Shown: one piece after another, positions 34,784 through 45,707 of the stretch | How positions within the stretch are numbered: position 1 is the stretch's first letter | Layout of the letters: each line of letters starts with the position of its first letter | Origin: Chionoecetes opilio | Lineage: Eukaryota > Arthropoda > Malacostraca > Decapoda > Majidae | Assembly: GCA_016584305.1 (NCBI GenBank) | Contig: JACEEZ010004794.1 | Span: forward strand, 47,501-111,500 | Reading direction: 5' to 3' | Length of the DNA stretch: 64,000 nt | The notes under the pieces: model-generated | Seen by the model: the letters and a program-made list of their open reading frames with translations, nothing else | What the model was told of the DNA's origin: nothing | Databases searched by the model: none | Made by a program: the position numbers and the translations under genes

Positions 34784-35857
34784 ATGGTTGAATCATGTGC
34801 TGGATGTGATCTCTCTTCCTGGCATGCAATAGCAAAATTCCATGGAGAAATTCCTGGAAATACGTCCAGTGCTATAGAATTTCTCCGTGCACATAGTGTG
34901 CTGCCAAAGCAGGTGGTTTGTCCACGCTGTCAACAGCCCTGCCTCTTGAGGGAGGACAGAAACTCATGGTACTGCCCACACTATACTGACATTTCTAAAG
35001 GAAGAAAAAGGAAAAAATGTAATTTTGAAGTATCAGATTACAAGGGCACATTCCTTGCAAATGCTCAGGTGGAACCATGGAAAATTTTGCTGTTTGTTAA
35101 TCATTGGCTGGAGAAAATATGGGACAATGACACCGTATTAAAAAATCTTGAGTTCTCCTCCTCAACCAGTGCTAATTGGCAAGCAAACTGCTCCCAAGTT
35201 ACAGAATACTGGCTAGCAAACCAGGAACCTATTGGAGGACAAGGAACTGTTGTTGAAATAGAAAAGATTTTTTTTTGTAAGAAAAAGGACGAGGACTTGA
35301 CAAAACCGGAGGAGAGTCTCTGGGTGTTTGGAGGGATTGAAAAAGCATCAAAGAAATCAGTTTTGGTTCCCCTTGTTGTCACCTTAGCTGACCAGCAGAA
35401 CAAAGACTTGCTGACCCCCCACATCCAGCAGTACATCCGGCCGGGCTCAGTGGTGGTGAGTGACAAGTGGGCAAAGCACCTCAGCATTGGGCGCCTTGGC
35501 TATGCCCACCACATTGTCAACCACTCAAAAAGGTTTGTGGATCCAAAGAATTCTGGGATCCACACACAAAACATCAGGAAGTTAATGAAAGATATCAAAG
35601 ACTGGGTGAGGAGGCCTGGAATGCGGTCAGAGCGTTTCAGGAAATATTTTGCCCGTCACCTCTTCATCTACCGGTTCCAGGACCAGCTGCTCCACCGCTT
35701 CCTAACCGAGGCAGCCCGTCTGTGCCCGCCACAGTCACAGCAGCGGCCACAGCGCTCTGTGAATGTTCCGCTCCTGGGTGTGTCTGTGCCTGCTGGACCT
35801 GACACAGACGGCCTCCACTCTGACAACGGCTCCCCGGAGACCACGGCCAGAGGTTAA
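34784..35857 (+). CDS. Merlin/ISXO2-type (IS1595-like) transposase-derived protein
   Basis: An uninterrupted 357-aa frame with a good start context (CACCATGG). Residues 46-79 form a zinc ribbon (CPRC..WYC....C). Residues about 152-300 are the ISXO2-like DDE domain, with recognisable blocks VVEIEK, VFGGIEK, GSVVVSDKW, GRLGYAHHIVNHS and HTQNIRKL. In the family as I recall it, the catalytic residues sit in V-E-I-D, S-D and I-E-x-L. Here the first is E160 instead of D, the second is kept as D227, and the third is R265 instead of E. The frame is intact despite this, which suggests a captured host gene or a young non-catalytic copy. The C-terminal 50 residues are Ser/Pro-rich. No flanking Merlin TIRs were recognised. 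Confidence 0.8.
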   Translation: MVESCAGCDLSSWHAIAKFHGEIPGNTSSAIEFLRAHSVLPKQVVCPRCQQPCLLREDRNSWYCPHYTDISKGRKRKKCNFEVSDYKGTFLANAQVEPWKILLFVNHWLEKIWDNDTVLKNLEFSSSTSANWQANCSQVTEYWLANQEPIGGQGTVVEIEKIFFCKKKDEDLTKPEESLWVFGGIEKASKKSVLVPLVVTLADQQNKDLLTPHIQQYIRPGSVVVSDKWAKHLSIGRLGYAHHIVNHSKRFVDPKNSGIHTQNIRKLMKDIKDWVRRPGMRSERFRKYFARHLFIYRFQDQLLHRFLTEAARLCPPQSQQRPQRSVNVPLLGVSVPAGPDTDGLHSDNGSPETTARG

Positions 35858-35900
35858 CGTAAGTTGTTAGGTTGAGATGCTTATGATGTGGTCAGACCTA

Positions 35901-36111
35901 TTAACCCCTTGAGACACAGAACGTCATTTTCATTGTAATTTGGGTTCCATTTGACGGTTTTTAGTGACTATAAGCAATATTTTATAGATGTGACCTGTTT
36001 AGTATCCTTGTCCACTAACTAATTTGGCATATTAAGCTATTTTTTGTAATTTTATGGTTAATAACAGACGCTCTTTATAGCAAATGAAAGATCTGGGCGT
36101 GAAGGGGTTAA
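35901..36111. mobile_element. piggyBac-like MITE, inverted copy
   Basis: Bounded by TTAA at 35901-35904 and 36108-36111. The sequence is the reverse complement of the family copy at 4138-4349 (for example 'agcaatattttatagatgtg' here). It inserted just downstream of the Merlin-type ORF. Confidence 0.8.
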
Positions 36112-36316
36112 AAGATGATGCCTGAGGAATGATAACCCTTACACTTATTAAGGTTGTCCTCAGGTTAACTAATGAGAGAAATTTCTTCTGCCTGCCCATT
36201 AAATGTTTGCCATTAGGGATTTTTTATGAAGTTAATGTCTTTACATTATAGCATTTTCATGTATTATCAACTGCCACTAGACTTTCATGGGGTTATGCTG
36301 AGGAAGTTAAGTTAAA

Positions 36317-37217
36317 GTAATCGTCCAGACCCATTTTTTCTTTGCATAATTATGTTGAATGTTCATTCAAAATACCTAATCCACAAAAAATTATTCATTT
36401 TCACACCTTATTTCCCTAAAAACATGAGTTTTGTAAAAAGCGCGGGAAAAACAACAGCCACATTCCAGCCATGGCGCGAAACTTGCTGGCGACGTCACAA
36501 GAGGTAAGCCTCCCAGCCCCGCCCGACACAGACACACGGAGACTCTGAGAAAAATGTAGTACTTGGGGAATTTTGGGTGCTTCTGGTATATTTTTTGTGC
36601 GACACGGCACATACTTGCATCCTGCATGGGCACAGCAAGAAAGCCGTGCCCTTCCCGAGAGCTTAGCACCCATTCACAACCCACACGGCGACGATATATG
36701 TGTGCAGACCTTTGGAGCGACGGGGAGCGGCTGGTAGTAGCCAGGGTACTGCAGCCCTCTCATCTCGGTGGCCTTGCTACTTACCCGCCGCTCCCCGCCG
36801 CTGCACACATCTGCACACATATATCGTTGCCCCACAGTTTACAAATGGGTGCTAAGCTCTCGGTAAAGGCACAGCCCCCACGCTGCACCCACACAGGATG
36901 CAAGTACATGTCACATCGCACAAAAAATATATCAGAAACACCCAAAATTCCCCAAGTACTACATTTTTCTCAGAGTCTCCGCGCATCTGTATCAGGCAGG
37001 GCTGGGAGGCTCACTGTTGTGACGTCGCCGACCCATGGTGCGTCGTCTGCTGATAAACAGTTGTGTTTTGAGAGCATGGGGAATTTAGATTTTGAATGCG
37101 GATCATTTAAAAACCGGTGACTGGATGCAAAATGTGACAACATATTGTTGATATACTCGATCATGGCTATATTTTGACTGCATTAAATCAGAAATGATGA
37201 AATGGTCTGGACGATTA
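36317..37217. mobile_element. TIR/foldback element with 'TAATCGTCCAGACC' ends
   Basis: A 15-bp inverted repeat, TAATCGTCCAGACC-A, bounds about 900 bp. Inside, long arms (about 36465-36680 and 36840-37030) are inverted copies around 'tgcacacatatatcg'. It has no coding capacity; the open frames on both strands mirror each other because of the palindrome. Confidence 0.75.
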
Positions 37218-38699
37218 TTTTAAGTTCATGTTAGAAGGATGGAAGGGAGGGTGGGGCTTAGTGGTGCAAGCCTAAACACTATCAAGTTGTGGTCAGGTTA
37301 TGGACTGGCTAGAATATGTAATTAATTATGCTATCTGTGACTACAAAACTATTTTATCCCCCAAGTTTTAATGTGTTTTGAATTAATCTGATTGTTTCCA
37401 TAAATCACTAGTTCATGAACTAGATACTTTATCTGTTCAAAAGTTTCTGAACTTTTGAAATATTGCATCAATACAATGTGATGGCAATGTGCTGTAGTAC
37501 TCATGTGTCCTGGAAGTAGTTTGTTCATATCATCAGTTTAATGTTCAAGAAATCACTGTTATATAATCTCTAAATGATGAAATGTCTGCAAGGAAAATGT
37601 CTGAAGAGCTCTGATCTGAAGATTTTTTTTTTTTTGGTTCCTTTATCAAGACAGTGTACCTACCCTACATGCATCAATGGTGATAACCTTTGCACCAGAA
37701 AGGAGACTGATTACTTGACTACTTGCCTGATCTAGCGCCTGCAGGCTTCTATGTTTCCAAAACATATATTGAAAGGAAGAAATTATGACATGAAGATGTC
37801 TGAGATCATTTGCAAGCATACCTTTGCATGATCCTGAAAAAAGCCCCTATCAGACATGTAAACAGCATTGGGAGCAGTGTATCAGCAAAGGAGGGCAGCA
37901 CTCTGAAGTTGATAAGTCCGAAAAAACAAACAATTATTTAACAGGCCTCATAATGATCATTTCTACGAGAATCTGTTACCAGCTAAATTGAAAACACATC
38001 AAAACTCATCATAAATACCTTTTTATCGAAATTGGTGGGTGGGTGACCATTACTACAAAAACACAGTACACATTTATTCAAGTACATTAATATAATGTGA
38101 TTTGCAAAATCTTTCATGATACAGCTAAGTATTAATTATCCGACCTTTGGGGGACCGAAGGTAGGTCGGATAATTGGAATAGTCTAATGTTCGGATATCA
38201 CAGTAACCATAAACGTAAGGACAAAATGGTATAGAACATAAAAGATGCAGCTCTTGAAGGCCGATCCAGTGGTATACGCGAAAGTAAAATCAATGTTTTC
38301 TAAAAACTATAAAAAAAAAACTTAGTAAAATAAATGGCCAATACAAGACACAATGTGGTGGTGAAAAAAGTCGGTTGTTTGGACAAGTCGGATGCTTGGA
38401 GGTCGAATGTTGGGAATTTGGCTGTAATATGAAAGCTCTATATTGAGCAGTTTATAGTCCTTACATGTGCACAGCCACACTATTGTTTGTAACCACAGAA
38501 GCGTTCTTTAGATGCTAGAAAGGCAAGAATACAAGAAATGACATAGGGGTGCTAAGATTTTTCTCACCTCGTATGCGTCGGGACTAAACCTAATTGGTAC
38601 TGCTTGCCTCCATTGATGACTAGCTGTATAATATTCCACAGATTGCATAATGTCCTTTAAGATATAGATATACTAAGTCAAAGTCATTCTGGCAGGAGG

Positions 38700-38861
38700 A
38701 TGGCGGAGGTGTTGACGGTGGTGGCGGAGGAGATGGGTCGGGTGTTTGGCCTGGTGTGGAGCGGCGTTGGGGTGGCCATGCGCCTCAACAACCAGGTCAT
38801 GAACACCGTCTTCAAGGTCACCACACGCATCGTCCAGCTGCTGCTGCTTCTCACTCACAAG
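38700..38861 (+). CDS. RNF26: RNF26-like E3 ubiquitin ligase, exon 1
   Basis: The ATG at 38700 opens 54 codons (MAEVLTVVAEEMG...), ending LLLLLTHK at donor AAG|GTAGTA, phase 0. The exon covers the N-terminal amphipathic or first membrane segment. It joins directly to exon 2 at 40215 in frame. The start is chosen because it is the first Met and the resulting 416-aa protein is close in size to vertebrate RNF26, about 430 aa. Confidence 0.82.
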
Positions 38862-40214
38862 GTAGTAGACAAGACTTAGTTCAGCAATAGCACTGTAAAT
38901 GCCTTCCTGATTTATGCAGCCATAAATATCAGCACCACACATTGTGCAATATAAGCTCACAGCAGTAGCATGATGTGCACTTTCAAACCAAGCCAAATTC
39001 TCAAAGATAAAGCCAAACATGCCTTTTGTTGGCTTTGCTTGTCATTAAGTGTTGAGATCAGTTTATTCTGGGTTTGAAGCTTTGTTAAGGCACATCACTG
39101 CCACTAACTGTTTGAGGTGTCAGTGCATCTATTTATGGTTAGTAAACATGCACTTGATTGAGCTAAGTGCAGGAGGTCAGTTATATGTGAACCCAAACCT
39201 TGAGGTCCCATTAGGTGGAAAAGCACTATGTACTTCCACCTACATATGACATGCCAGGACCTCTGCCTTGCCTGTCCAGGAGCTGTCACACGGCCACAGG
39301 TTCACACAGTTTACTCACGATGCAATTAATTAGTCTGCCCATCACTTAAATTTGGGTTTGTCACCAATCTGCTGCTTTGTTTTTATTCTCTTGTCTGTAG
39401 GTTCACCACATAAGGCTGCAATTCATCATTATTATCACCATTTTTTGTGCTTTGATAAAAGTAGATGCTGTACGTATTATATCATTCCTATGTTCTGTGA
39501 TGGGGGGGGTTCTTCTTACTTCTTCTTCTCTTCACTCTTTCTTGCTGTTGAGATATTCTGAGGGGGATTCCTGAAGGGGCAGTCTTGGTCAAGGGGGAGG
39601 TTAAGAGGTGCCCTGTTGGGTGTTGACAGAGACTTGCATGTGGCCGTAGGATGGAGTCAGGTGATGCTTCTATCAGGGGTTTCTGTTTGGACCCGACAGA
39701 GGCTTCACATTGCCCTGGGCTACAGTTACTTTTTGAAATCCCGTCAGTATGTCCTTCCAACAGACAAAGGACTCAGGCTGGTAATTCATAATTCGGAAAT
39801 AAATCATTTCTTTTTCCTTGCCCCAGCGCGGGATCGAACCGTCGCTAACACACCAGATTTGCACCCACAAGGCGCCTTAACTGACTAGGCCAAGAGGTAT
39901 ATACCACTTGGCTTAGTGGTTCAGGTGGTATTTATGTTCATTACAGTTCATATTATGGAAAACACAAAGATTTGTTTCATGATAGTTTGTCATTAATATT
40001 CTTCATAGAAATATCAGAGCAGTGTGAACATTATTATTCCATCAAGTTGTCTTGTGTACCGGTGTGTAATTTTTCATTAAGTGGATTTTTTTCTTCTTAT
40101 TCTTATCTCTTCTTTTTTTAAGTGGCACCCTGTTGGATGAATAGACTATTTGTAGTTACCTGAAAGTTTGTCAGTTCCATGATTGTGAAAGCTGTCTTGT
40201 TTTTTTTTTTACAG
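38862..40214 (+). other. RNF26 intron, with a tRNA-derived SINE on the minus strand
   Basis: Apart from the SINE-like segment at 39822-39905, no feature is recognised. Confidence 0.65.
39822..39905 (-). repeat. tRNA-derived SINE head
   Basis: Read on the minus strand, a tRNA-like head contains 'tggcctagtcagttaaggcg' (A-box region) and GGTTCGATCCC (B box, 39830-39840) at proper spacing. The opposite ends do not pair as an acceptor stem, and the body continues into unrelated sequence, so it is a SINE rather than a functional tRNA gene. Confidence 0.65.
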
Positions 40215-41303
40215 GCAGCTGATCTGTTGTCCTTGTTACTGACTGACCTGCTCCTCTTCCTGGGGGACATTGGCAATGCTGTCATGGCTGTGGGTGCTGC
40301 CCTCAGGACAGCCGTCGTCCTTATACTCACCTTCATCAATGGCATTGCTATAAGCATAATGGCAGCTGCCGTGTACTCCTGCCAGCTAGTCCATGCCTCC
40401 TACATGGCTGTCCTGTCTGGTGTCATCACGGCCTTTACCCAATTGGGCAATCTTGTCACAACCCTCAAGCAAGCTTTTGTTCTGTTTGGCTCATCAGTTA
40501 TCTTTGTTATCGGCTTTGTGCCAAATGTGGTGTACCTTGTGTTCTCAGGACTTGTTCACCTGTGCACCTATACTTTCCTAAGCTGCAGTCACGCTGTGAC
40601 TAACACTTGCCACGTTGTGTCCCACGTGACCAGCCTGTGCTTGAACAACATTGTTGATTTCTTCTCCGATATCCCTATAGAAGCCTTCATTGGGGTGGCT
40701 GCAGGGGTGGGCCTCATGGTTGGCCTCAAGTACACTTTGTTCTTTATGATGGACAACATGGTCCTGATCCCAGACTTGCCCTCCCCCATGGCCCTGGGGC
40801 TGGTGAGGCGGCGCCTGGTGCGTTGGTACATGGGGCTGGTGAACCCGCCACGACAACAGGCGCCCCCCGAGCCAGACACAGAAGACGAGGAGCTGGACGA
40901 CGCCAATGATGAAAACGGAAATGATAACAACGAAAACGTGCCCGACCTTAACTTGGCCCAGAACCAACAGTTTGAGGCACAGGTCAATCCTCCCCTGGTG
41001 GCCCAGCCCGAGGCCCGGCGGCCCCTCACACGGCTGCGGGCGAGGGAACAGGAAGACGTCGTCCCCCAAGAGGAAGAGAAGGCCACGCCGTCGTATGTGA
41101 ACAAGCTGCTCTTCCAGGAGCTGGAGGAGGAGCGTGAGAGTCGGCTGTGTGTGGTGTGTCAGGACGAGGCAAAGTGTGTCATCCTGTTGCCTTGCCGCCA
41201 CCTGTGTCTGTGTGACGCGTGCACCCTGGCCATCACCCGCAGAAGGGAAGGCTGCCCGGTGTGCCGCCAGCAAATCAGGCAAACAATTAAAGTGTATCTT
41301 TGA
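40215..41303 (+). CDS. RNF26: RNF26-like E3 ubiquitin ligase, exon 2 (membrane region, acidic linker, RING)
   Basis: Acceptor TTTTTTACAG precedes 40215; the exon runs to TGA at 41301-41303 and adds 362 residues. It encodes several hydrophobic helices (from LLSLLLTDLLLFLG through AFIGVAAGVGLMVGLKYTLFF), then a very acidic linker (EPDTEDEELDD, Asn/Glu-rich). A C-terminal C3HC4 RING spans about residues 366-405: CVVC, LPCRHLCLCDAC, CPVC. The protein ends IKVYL, like vertebrate RNF26 as I recall it. RNF26 is an ER membrane E3 ligase that positions endosomes through SQSTM1/TOLLIP and modulates STING. All zinc ligands are present. There is no coding overlap with neighbours; it is an independent gene. 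Confidence 0.92.
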   Translation, partial: AADLLSLLLTDLLLFLGDIGNAVMAVGAALRTAVVLILTFINGIAISIMAAAVYSCQLVHASYMAVLSGVITAFTQLGNLVTTLKQAFVLFGSSVIFVIGFVPNVVYLVFSGLVHLCTYTFLSCSHAVTNTCHVVSHVTSLCLNNIVDFFSDIPIEAFIGVAAGVGLMVGLKYTLFFMMDNMVLIPDLPSPMALGLVRRRLVRWYMGLVNPPRQQAPPEPDTEDEELDDANDENGNDNNENVPDLNLAQNQQFEAQVNPPLVAQPEARRPLTRLRAREQEDVVPQEEEKATPSYVNKLLFQELEEERESRLCVVCQDEAKCVILLPCRHLCLCDACTLAITRRREGCPVCRQQIRQTIKVYL

Positions 41304-42104
41304 TAAACAAAATATTTAGGAAAATGAACAGTATGCTTTGTGTGGTGTGTGTAGGCAGTGTTTTGAACAGAAAATACTGTAGAAAACTTCACTGTTTTCT
41401 TTTTTATCACTGACTGTTTTTTTACATGCTTGACAATGAGTGTTTACAAATCTCATTTCATACACTGATGAAAAGTACTTATTAGGTTCCTTGAATAGTT
41501 CTGTGATGAGTTGGTAAGCAAGGGAACCACAACAGCAATGAGGATGATCCTTGGTTGTTGAGTGGCATGTGATACACATTACTGGGATGTGATGGACTAC
41601 TTGTTTGTACCTGATTGCTCTGGAGGTTTGTGTTGGAACAAATGTGGGGAGAAGAACCAGCACCTCATTCTCTCCTGTGTTCATCTGGTGCCCATTACCA
41701 CCAACAATAGACTATGAGCTAATGTCTGCCATTTCCATTTTCTAGTGATCTTTTGGCCATGTAGAGGGTATAATATTATGAATTAGCACATTCCCCTTTC
41801 CTTTGAAAATAGCCACTGACTGGTGACAATGAGAGAGGAGTTCTAGAGAATGCTGATGAGTTTTGTTTCCTCATCATTGTCCGAGTATTATCACAAAGAT
41901 TATTTCTGTAAATATGTCACTTGACTGTGGCAGGAATGCCACCTTGCTAGATTTATTTAAGAGCCCTTATTTAATTCTTATATTTTACTTGTAAATTACA
42001 GTTGTGTTCAGAAAAGGAGGAAATGTAGAATGCACTTTGTCAATTTATGTTAAGTGAACGTAAAGGGTTAGTAGATGTGTTGGAGATAATGTATTTCCAC
42101 GTCA

Positions 42105-43044
42105 CTATACTGTTATCAGTTTGGCAAGGCCACTCACAATGGCTCGGTCCCGGCAACTCCACTTCCCTCGGCGCGGCGATCCACTGTTGGACGGACAAGT
42201 TTGACATTATTGTCATTTTTTACCACCTACTTAATTTTGAATTGCTACGTGTCATATACATCAGAATCGGAAAAAAGTGCTGATTCTGAGTGAATGAAAA
42301 TTCAATACAAGCAAAATGACCAGAATATTAGGGAGCTGAAGAAAAAGAAAAAAGTGTGAGGAAATGTTTATGCACCATTTTATTTTGCTCCCATAATCTT
42401 ATTCTAGGCATAGCTTACTGTAATTAATTTATATTCATGATATGCAGTAATGTCTCGGTAAGATGATGGTAGGTTCAGTTTTCTTAGATATCATCTGGTA
42501 GTTTGATAATACAGTATAAGAGTACAATATGTCGTGTGGGCCAGAGCACCCTCTGTGGCCGCAAGTATCACGGCCGAGCCACTTCCACGGCCACAGAGGG
42601 TGCTCTGGCCCACACGACATATTGTACTCTTATACTGTATTATCAAACTACCAGATGATATCTAAGAAAACTGAACCTACCATCATCTTACCGAGACATT
42701 ACTGCATATCATGAATATAAATTAATTACAGTAAGCTATGCCTAGAATAAGATTATGGGAGCAAAATAAAATGGTGCATAAACATTTCCTCACACTTTTT
42801 TCTTTTTCTTCAGCTCCCTAATATTCTGGTCATTTTGCTTGTATTGAATTTTCATTCACTCAGAATCAGCACTTTTTTCCGATTCTGATGTATATGACAC
42901 GTACCAATTCAAAAATAAGTAGGTGGTCAAAAATTACAATAATGTGAAACTTGTCCTTCTAACAGTGGATCGCCGCGCCGGGAGAAGTGGAGTTGCCGGG
43001 ACTGAGCTATCGTGAGTGGCCTTGCCAAACTGATAACAGTATAG
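42105..43044. mobile_element. 940-bp near-perfect palindromic foldback element
   Basis: Two arms of about 460 bp are inverted copies centred near 42574. The outer ends are 'ctatactgttatcagtttgg' and its complement. Inner arms are so similar that the minus frame at 42435-42620 and the plus frame at 42529-42714 give nearly the same peptide. The loop is about 20-40 bp. There is no coding function and no clear target duplication. Confidence 0.9.
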
Positions 43045-43590
43045 GTGGGTAGGTGACAGCAGTTAAATTACTCAGCGTCTTGGGAAGTGCATATGTTTAC
43101 AATCTGCTTGTGAGTGTATCATTACTTCTTATATATTTTGTTTAATCTAGCACAGTTTTGAAACAAAGCTGTCTTGTGGATGAATTTGTAAAAATATAGA
43201 CCCGATATGTAGCCGGTAAAGTACAGTTTGATTTTGTTCCTAGCTGTGGAGGATCTGAAGAGTTTTTTAAATGTTATTCTTGGTTAAGGACACAACCATT
43301 TATATACTTGATCAGATTTCAGGGGAAGTGGATAGAGTAAGCTTTGAGAAAGTTTAGGTTGTTGAGCCCCTAATTGTTAGCTAGAGTTCATGAAGTTTGT
43401 CTTGATTTTAAGATAGAACCTTTGTTAGTGATGTTTGTAGCTGATTTGGTTGGGTAGCAGAGTGAGGCTGAAACAGATGACCTCAAAAGATAAACAAGAA
43501 AGTTGGCATTGTAATAAGTTTCTGCAAAATTCAGCAAGAGGTTTCAATGCAAAAAGGACAAAGTCAGCAACTCACTTTGCATCCTGTCAT

Positions 43591-43772
43591 CACAATTTGC
43601 AGTTTCACCCAACCATGGAATTTCTGGAGCTTCCTTATTTTTCTGGTGATTTAGGTAGTAATTATATTGATTCTCCCCTTTGCTTCCCCTCTTCCCTATA
43701 TACGGAGACTCAAGAATTAGAAGAAGAAAAGCACAACAAAATTTCATGGTTGGATGAAACTGCAAATTGCCC
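43591..43772. repeat. Small imperfect inverted repeat
   Basis: 'caatttgcagtttcacccaa' and the complement 'ggatgaaactgcaaattg' bound about 180 bp. It may be a small MITE. Confidence 0.6.
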
Positions 43773-45265
43773 CATGAAAAAATGAATGTATGTGTATGTA
43801 AGACTACGTATGCTAGCACTCTGCATTATAAACTTACCAATTTCCTTGAAGTATATATGATATGGAAAATATTACAAACAAGTCAACACTGCTCCAGTAA
43901 CACTGATATCAATTACTTCACATGGAAGTAATAATTAAAGTCCTTATTCCGCCCTTATCAATGGTCTTTTTTCCTCCATACTTTTGCAGAACCCTTCAGA
44001 TACATATGAAACGTTAGCACAGTGTGGAGGAAGGGAGATGCGAAGTCAATTACCCACATGAACACAAAGGACGTCTTACCCGTCAGCTAGCGTCCACATC
44101 CTCCCCGCTGTGCAGCCTCCATCACACCACGTCCAATACAGGCATGAGTATATGTGACACACAATGTTTTCTTCCTCATTGCCTTGATTCACTTTTCAAC
44201 CAACGTTCTTCCGATGTCCCACTAACTCTTACCTTAACCCCTTCACTGCGGCTGGTACAAATACGGTCTCGGCTATCTAAGGGTTCACTGCGGCTGGTAC
44301 ATATAGGGTTTCTGTATTTAAACTCCGCACTCATGATATTATGGGTAAATATTCGCTGTGATAGGCTTGTATGGCAACAGTGTCAAGTGTTGTGAGATAA
44401 TAGAACCTCTTTTTCTGCTTGAGTGAGTTAGTATGACTAATAAGGTCAAGCGGTACAGTACGACGTGTTGACGCTGCCGCGCCCTCTACTTCAATGGCGA
44501 GGCTAAATAGTCAAGATATTCAACATATTCTTGATGGATATAAAACAGAAGCATGAATGAATGAAGCATTTATGTACCAAAATATGCTGTATTATGTTAA
44601 GTAGTAAGTGGTTTCATTGTGCGTCTGGCAGCACGGTCACGGCCCTGTTGTTGCACTCTGATGCAACTCCTCACATAGCTGGTAGCCTCCAACAAGACGA
44701 AACATAGATTTTCTGGTATGGAATGAGCATCCTATTCATTTAGCCACTTTAAAATATAATCGGTAATTATTTTATTTTTTAGCCCTTTCACGTCACCATT
44801 GTCATTCACTTTTTTTTGTCCCGCGTAAACCCATTGTCACCCGAAATGTCACGCGCGGGAAAAAAGTTGTACTTCCACCGCGTCTAGAAACTAAACTATC
44901 AAAGGTATCGAGTTCAATTATGTTTCGTTTTTAAGCTAAGATAATTTCCTATATCATACAATGTTCAAAAAATACGCTAGCGTGAAAATAACTTACAAAA
45001 CCTCGAGTTGGAAGTGAAAAAAAAAAAAAAAAAACACCTTGCGGGAAAAAATAATATGCCAAAAATCAACTTATCATCATAGAAGATTTTTCTACATTCC
45101 ATGACATAGCTGAATAAATTTCCTTTCCAATTTAGTATTGTAATTCGCTCAAAAATAAAGCCACACAACGAAGTGAAAGATAGCGTAAAGTTTTTTTTTT
45201 TTATAATTTTAATTTAAATATTTTGTATAATATAATATTATATTATATATATATATATATAATAT

Positions 45266-45516
45266 TAAAAATAATATTTTTAAATATTTATTAAAAATCT
45301 TAAAAAGCGCGCGGTTGACGTGAGATTCACTTGACCGTTGGAGCGAATTACAATATATTATATTAAAATATATTTGTATAAATAATATTATACATATTAT
45401 ATTATACAAATATATTTTATATAATATATTGTAATTCGCTCCAACGGTCAAGTGAATCTCACGTCAACCGCGCGCTTTTTAAGATTTTTAATAAATATTT
45501 AAAAATATTATTTTTG
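45266..45516. repeat. AT-rich palindrome with GC stem
   Basis: 'aaaaagcgcgcggttgacgt' at 45302 is mirrored by 'acgtcaaccgcgcgcttttt' ending at 45480. Arms extend through 'ggagcgaattacaatatatt' and AT-rich outer flanks. The axis is near 45391. Confidence 0.9.
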
Positions 45517-45640
45517 GATGACGCTCAAAGACGTCATTTGTACGTATGGCCTACACGTACCGGATGACGCTCAAAGACGTCATTTGTACATATGGCCTAC
45601 ACGTACCGGATGACGCTCAAAGACGTCATTTGTACGTTAA
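45516..45640. repeat. 46-bp tandem repeat, about 2.7 units, with TGACG..CGTCA dyads
   Basis: The unit begins 'ggatgacgctcaaagacgtc' and repeats at 45516, 45562 and 45608. Each unit contains the dyad TGACG-N8-CGTCA. Confidence 0.9.
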
Positions 45641-45707
45641 AGGGTTAATTAAACCTGCCGCACAGGGGGGTAGGCCTATGAATTTGATATCAGCAGTGAA
45701 GGGGTTA

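Larger units (their letters stand above)
35858..38699. other. Intergenic region between the Merlin-type gene and RNF26
   Basis: Holds a piggyBac-like MITE and a foldback TIR element, listed separately. Bases 37218-38699 show no gene; a hairpin-forming 'attatccgaccttt' repeat lies at about 38136-38183. Confidence 0.6.

Noticed and set aside
36391..37120. Open frames of 85-185 aa on both strands
   Set aside because: They lie in inverted arms of a TIR/foldback element, mirror each other, and have no recognisable domain.
39822..39905. Functional tRNA gene on the minus strand
   Set aside because: A- and B-box-like motifs are present, but the ends do not form an acceptor stem and no good anticodon arm is seen; a SINE head is more likely.
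40578..41282. 234-aa minus-strand frame opposite RNF26
   Set aside because: It is the antisense shadow of a conserved RING protein; there is no homology and no splice support.
42435..42714. Two near-identical 61-aa frames on opposite strands
   Set aside because: They are mirror translations of the two arms of the 940-bp palindrome, not genes.
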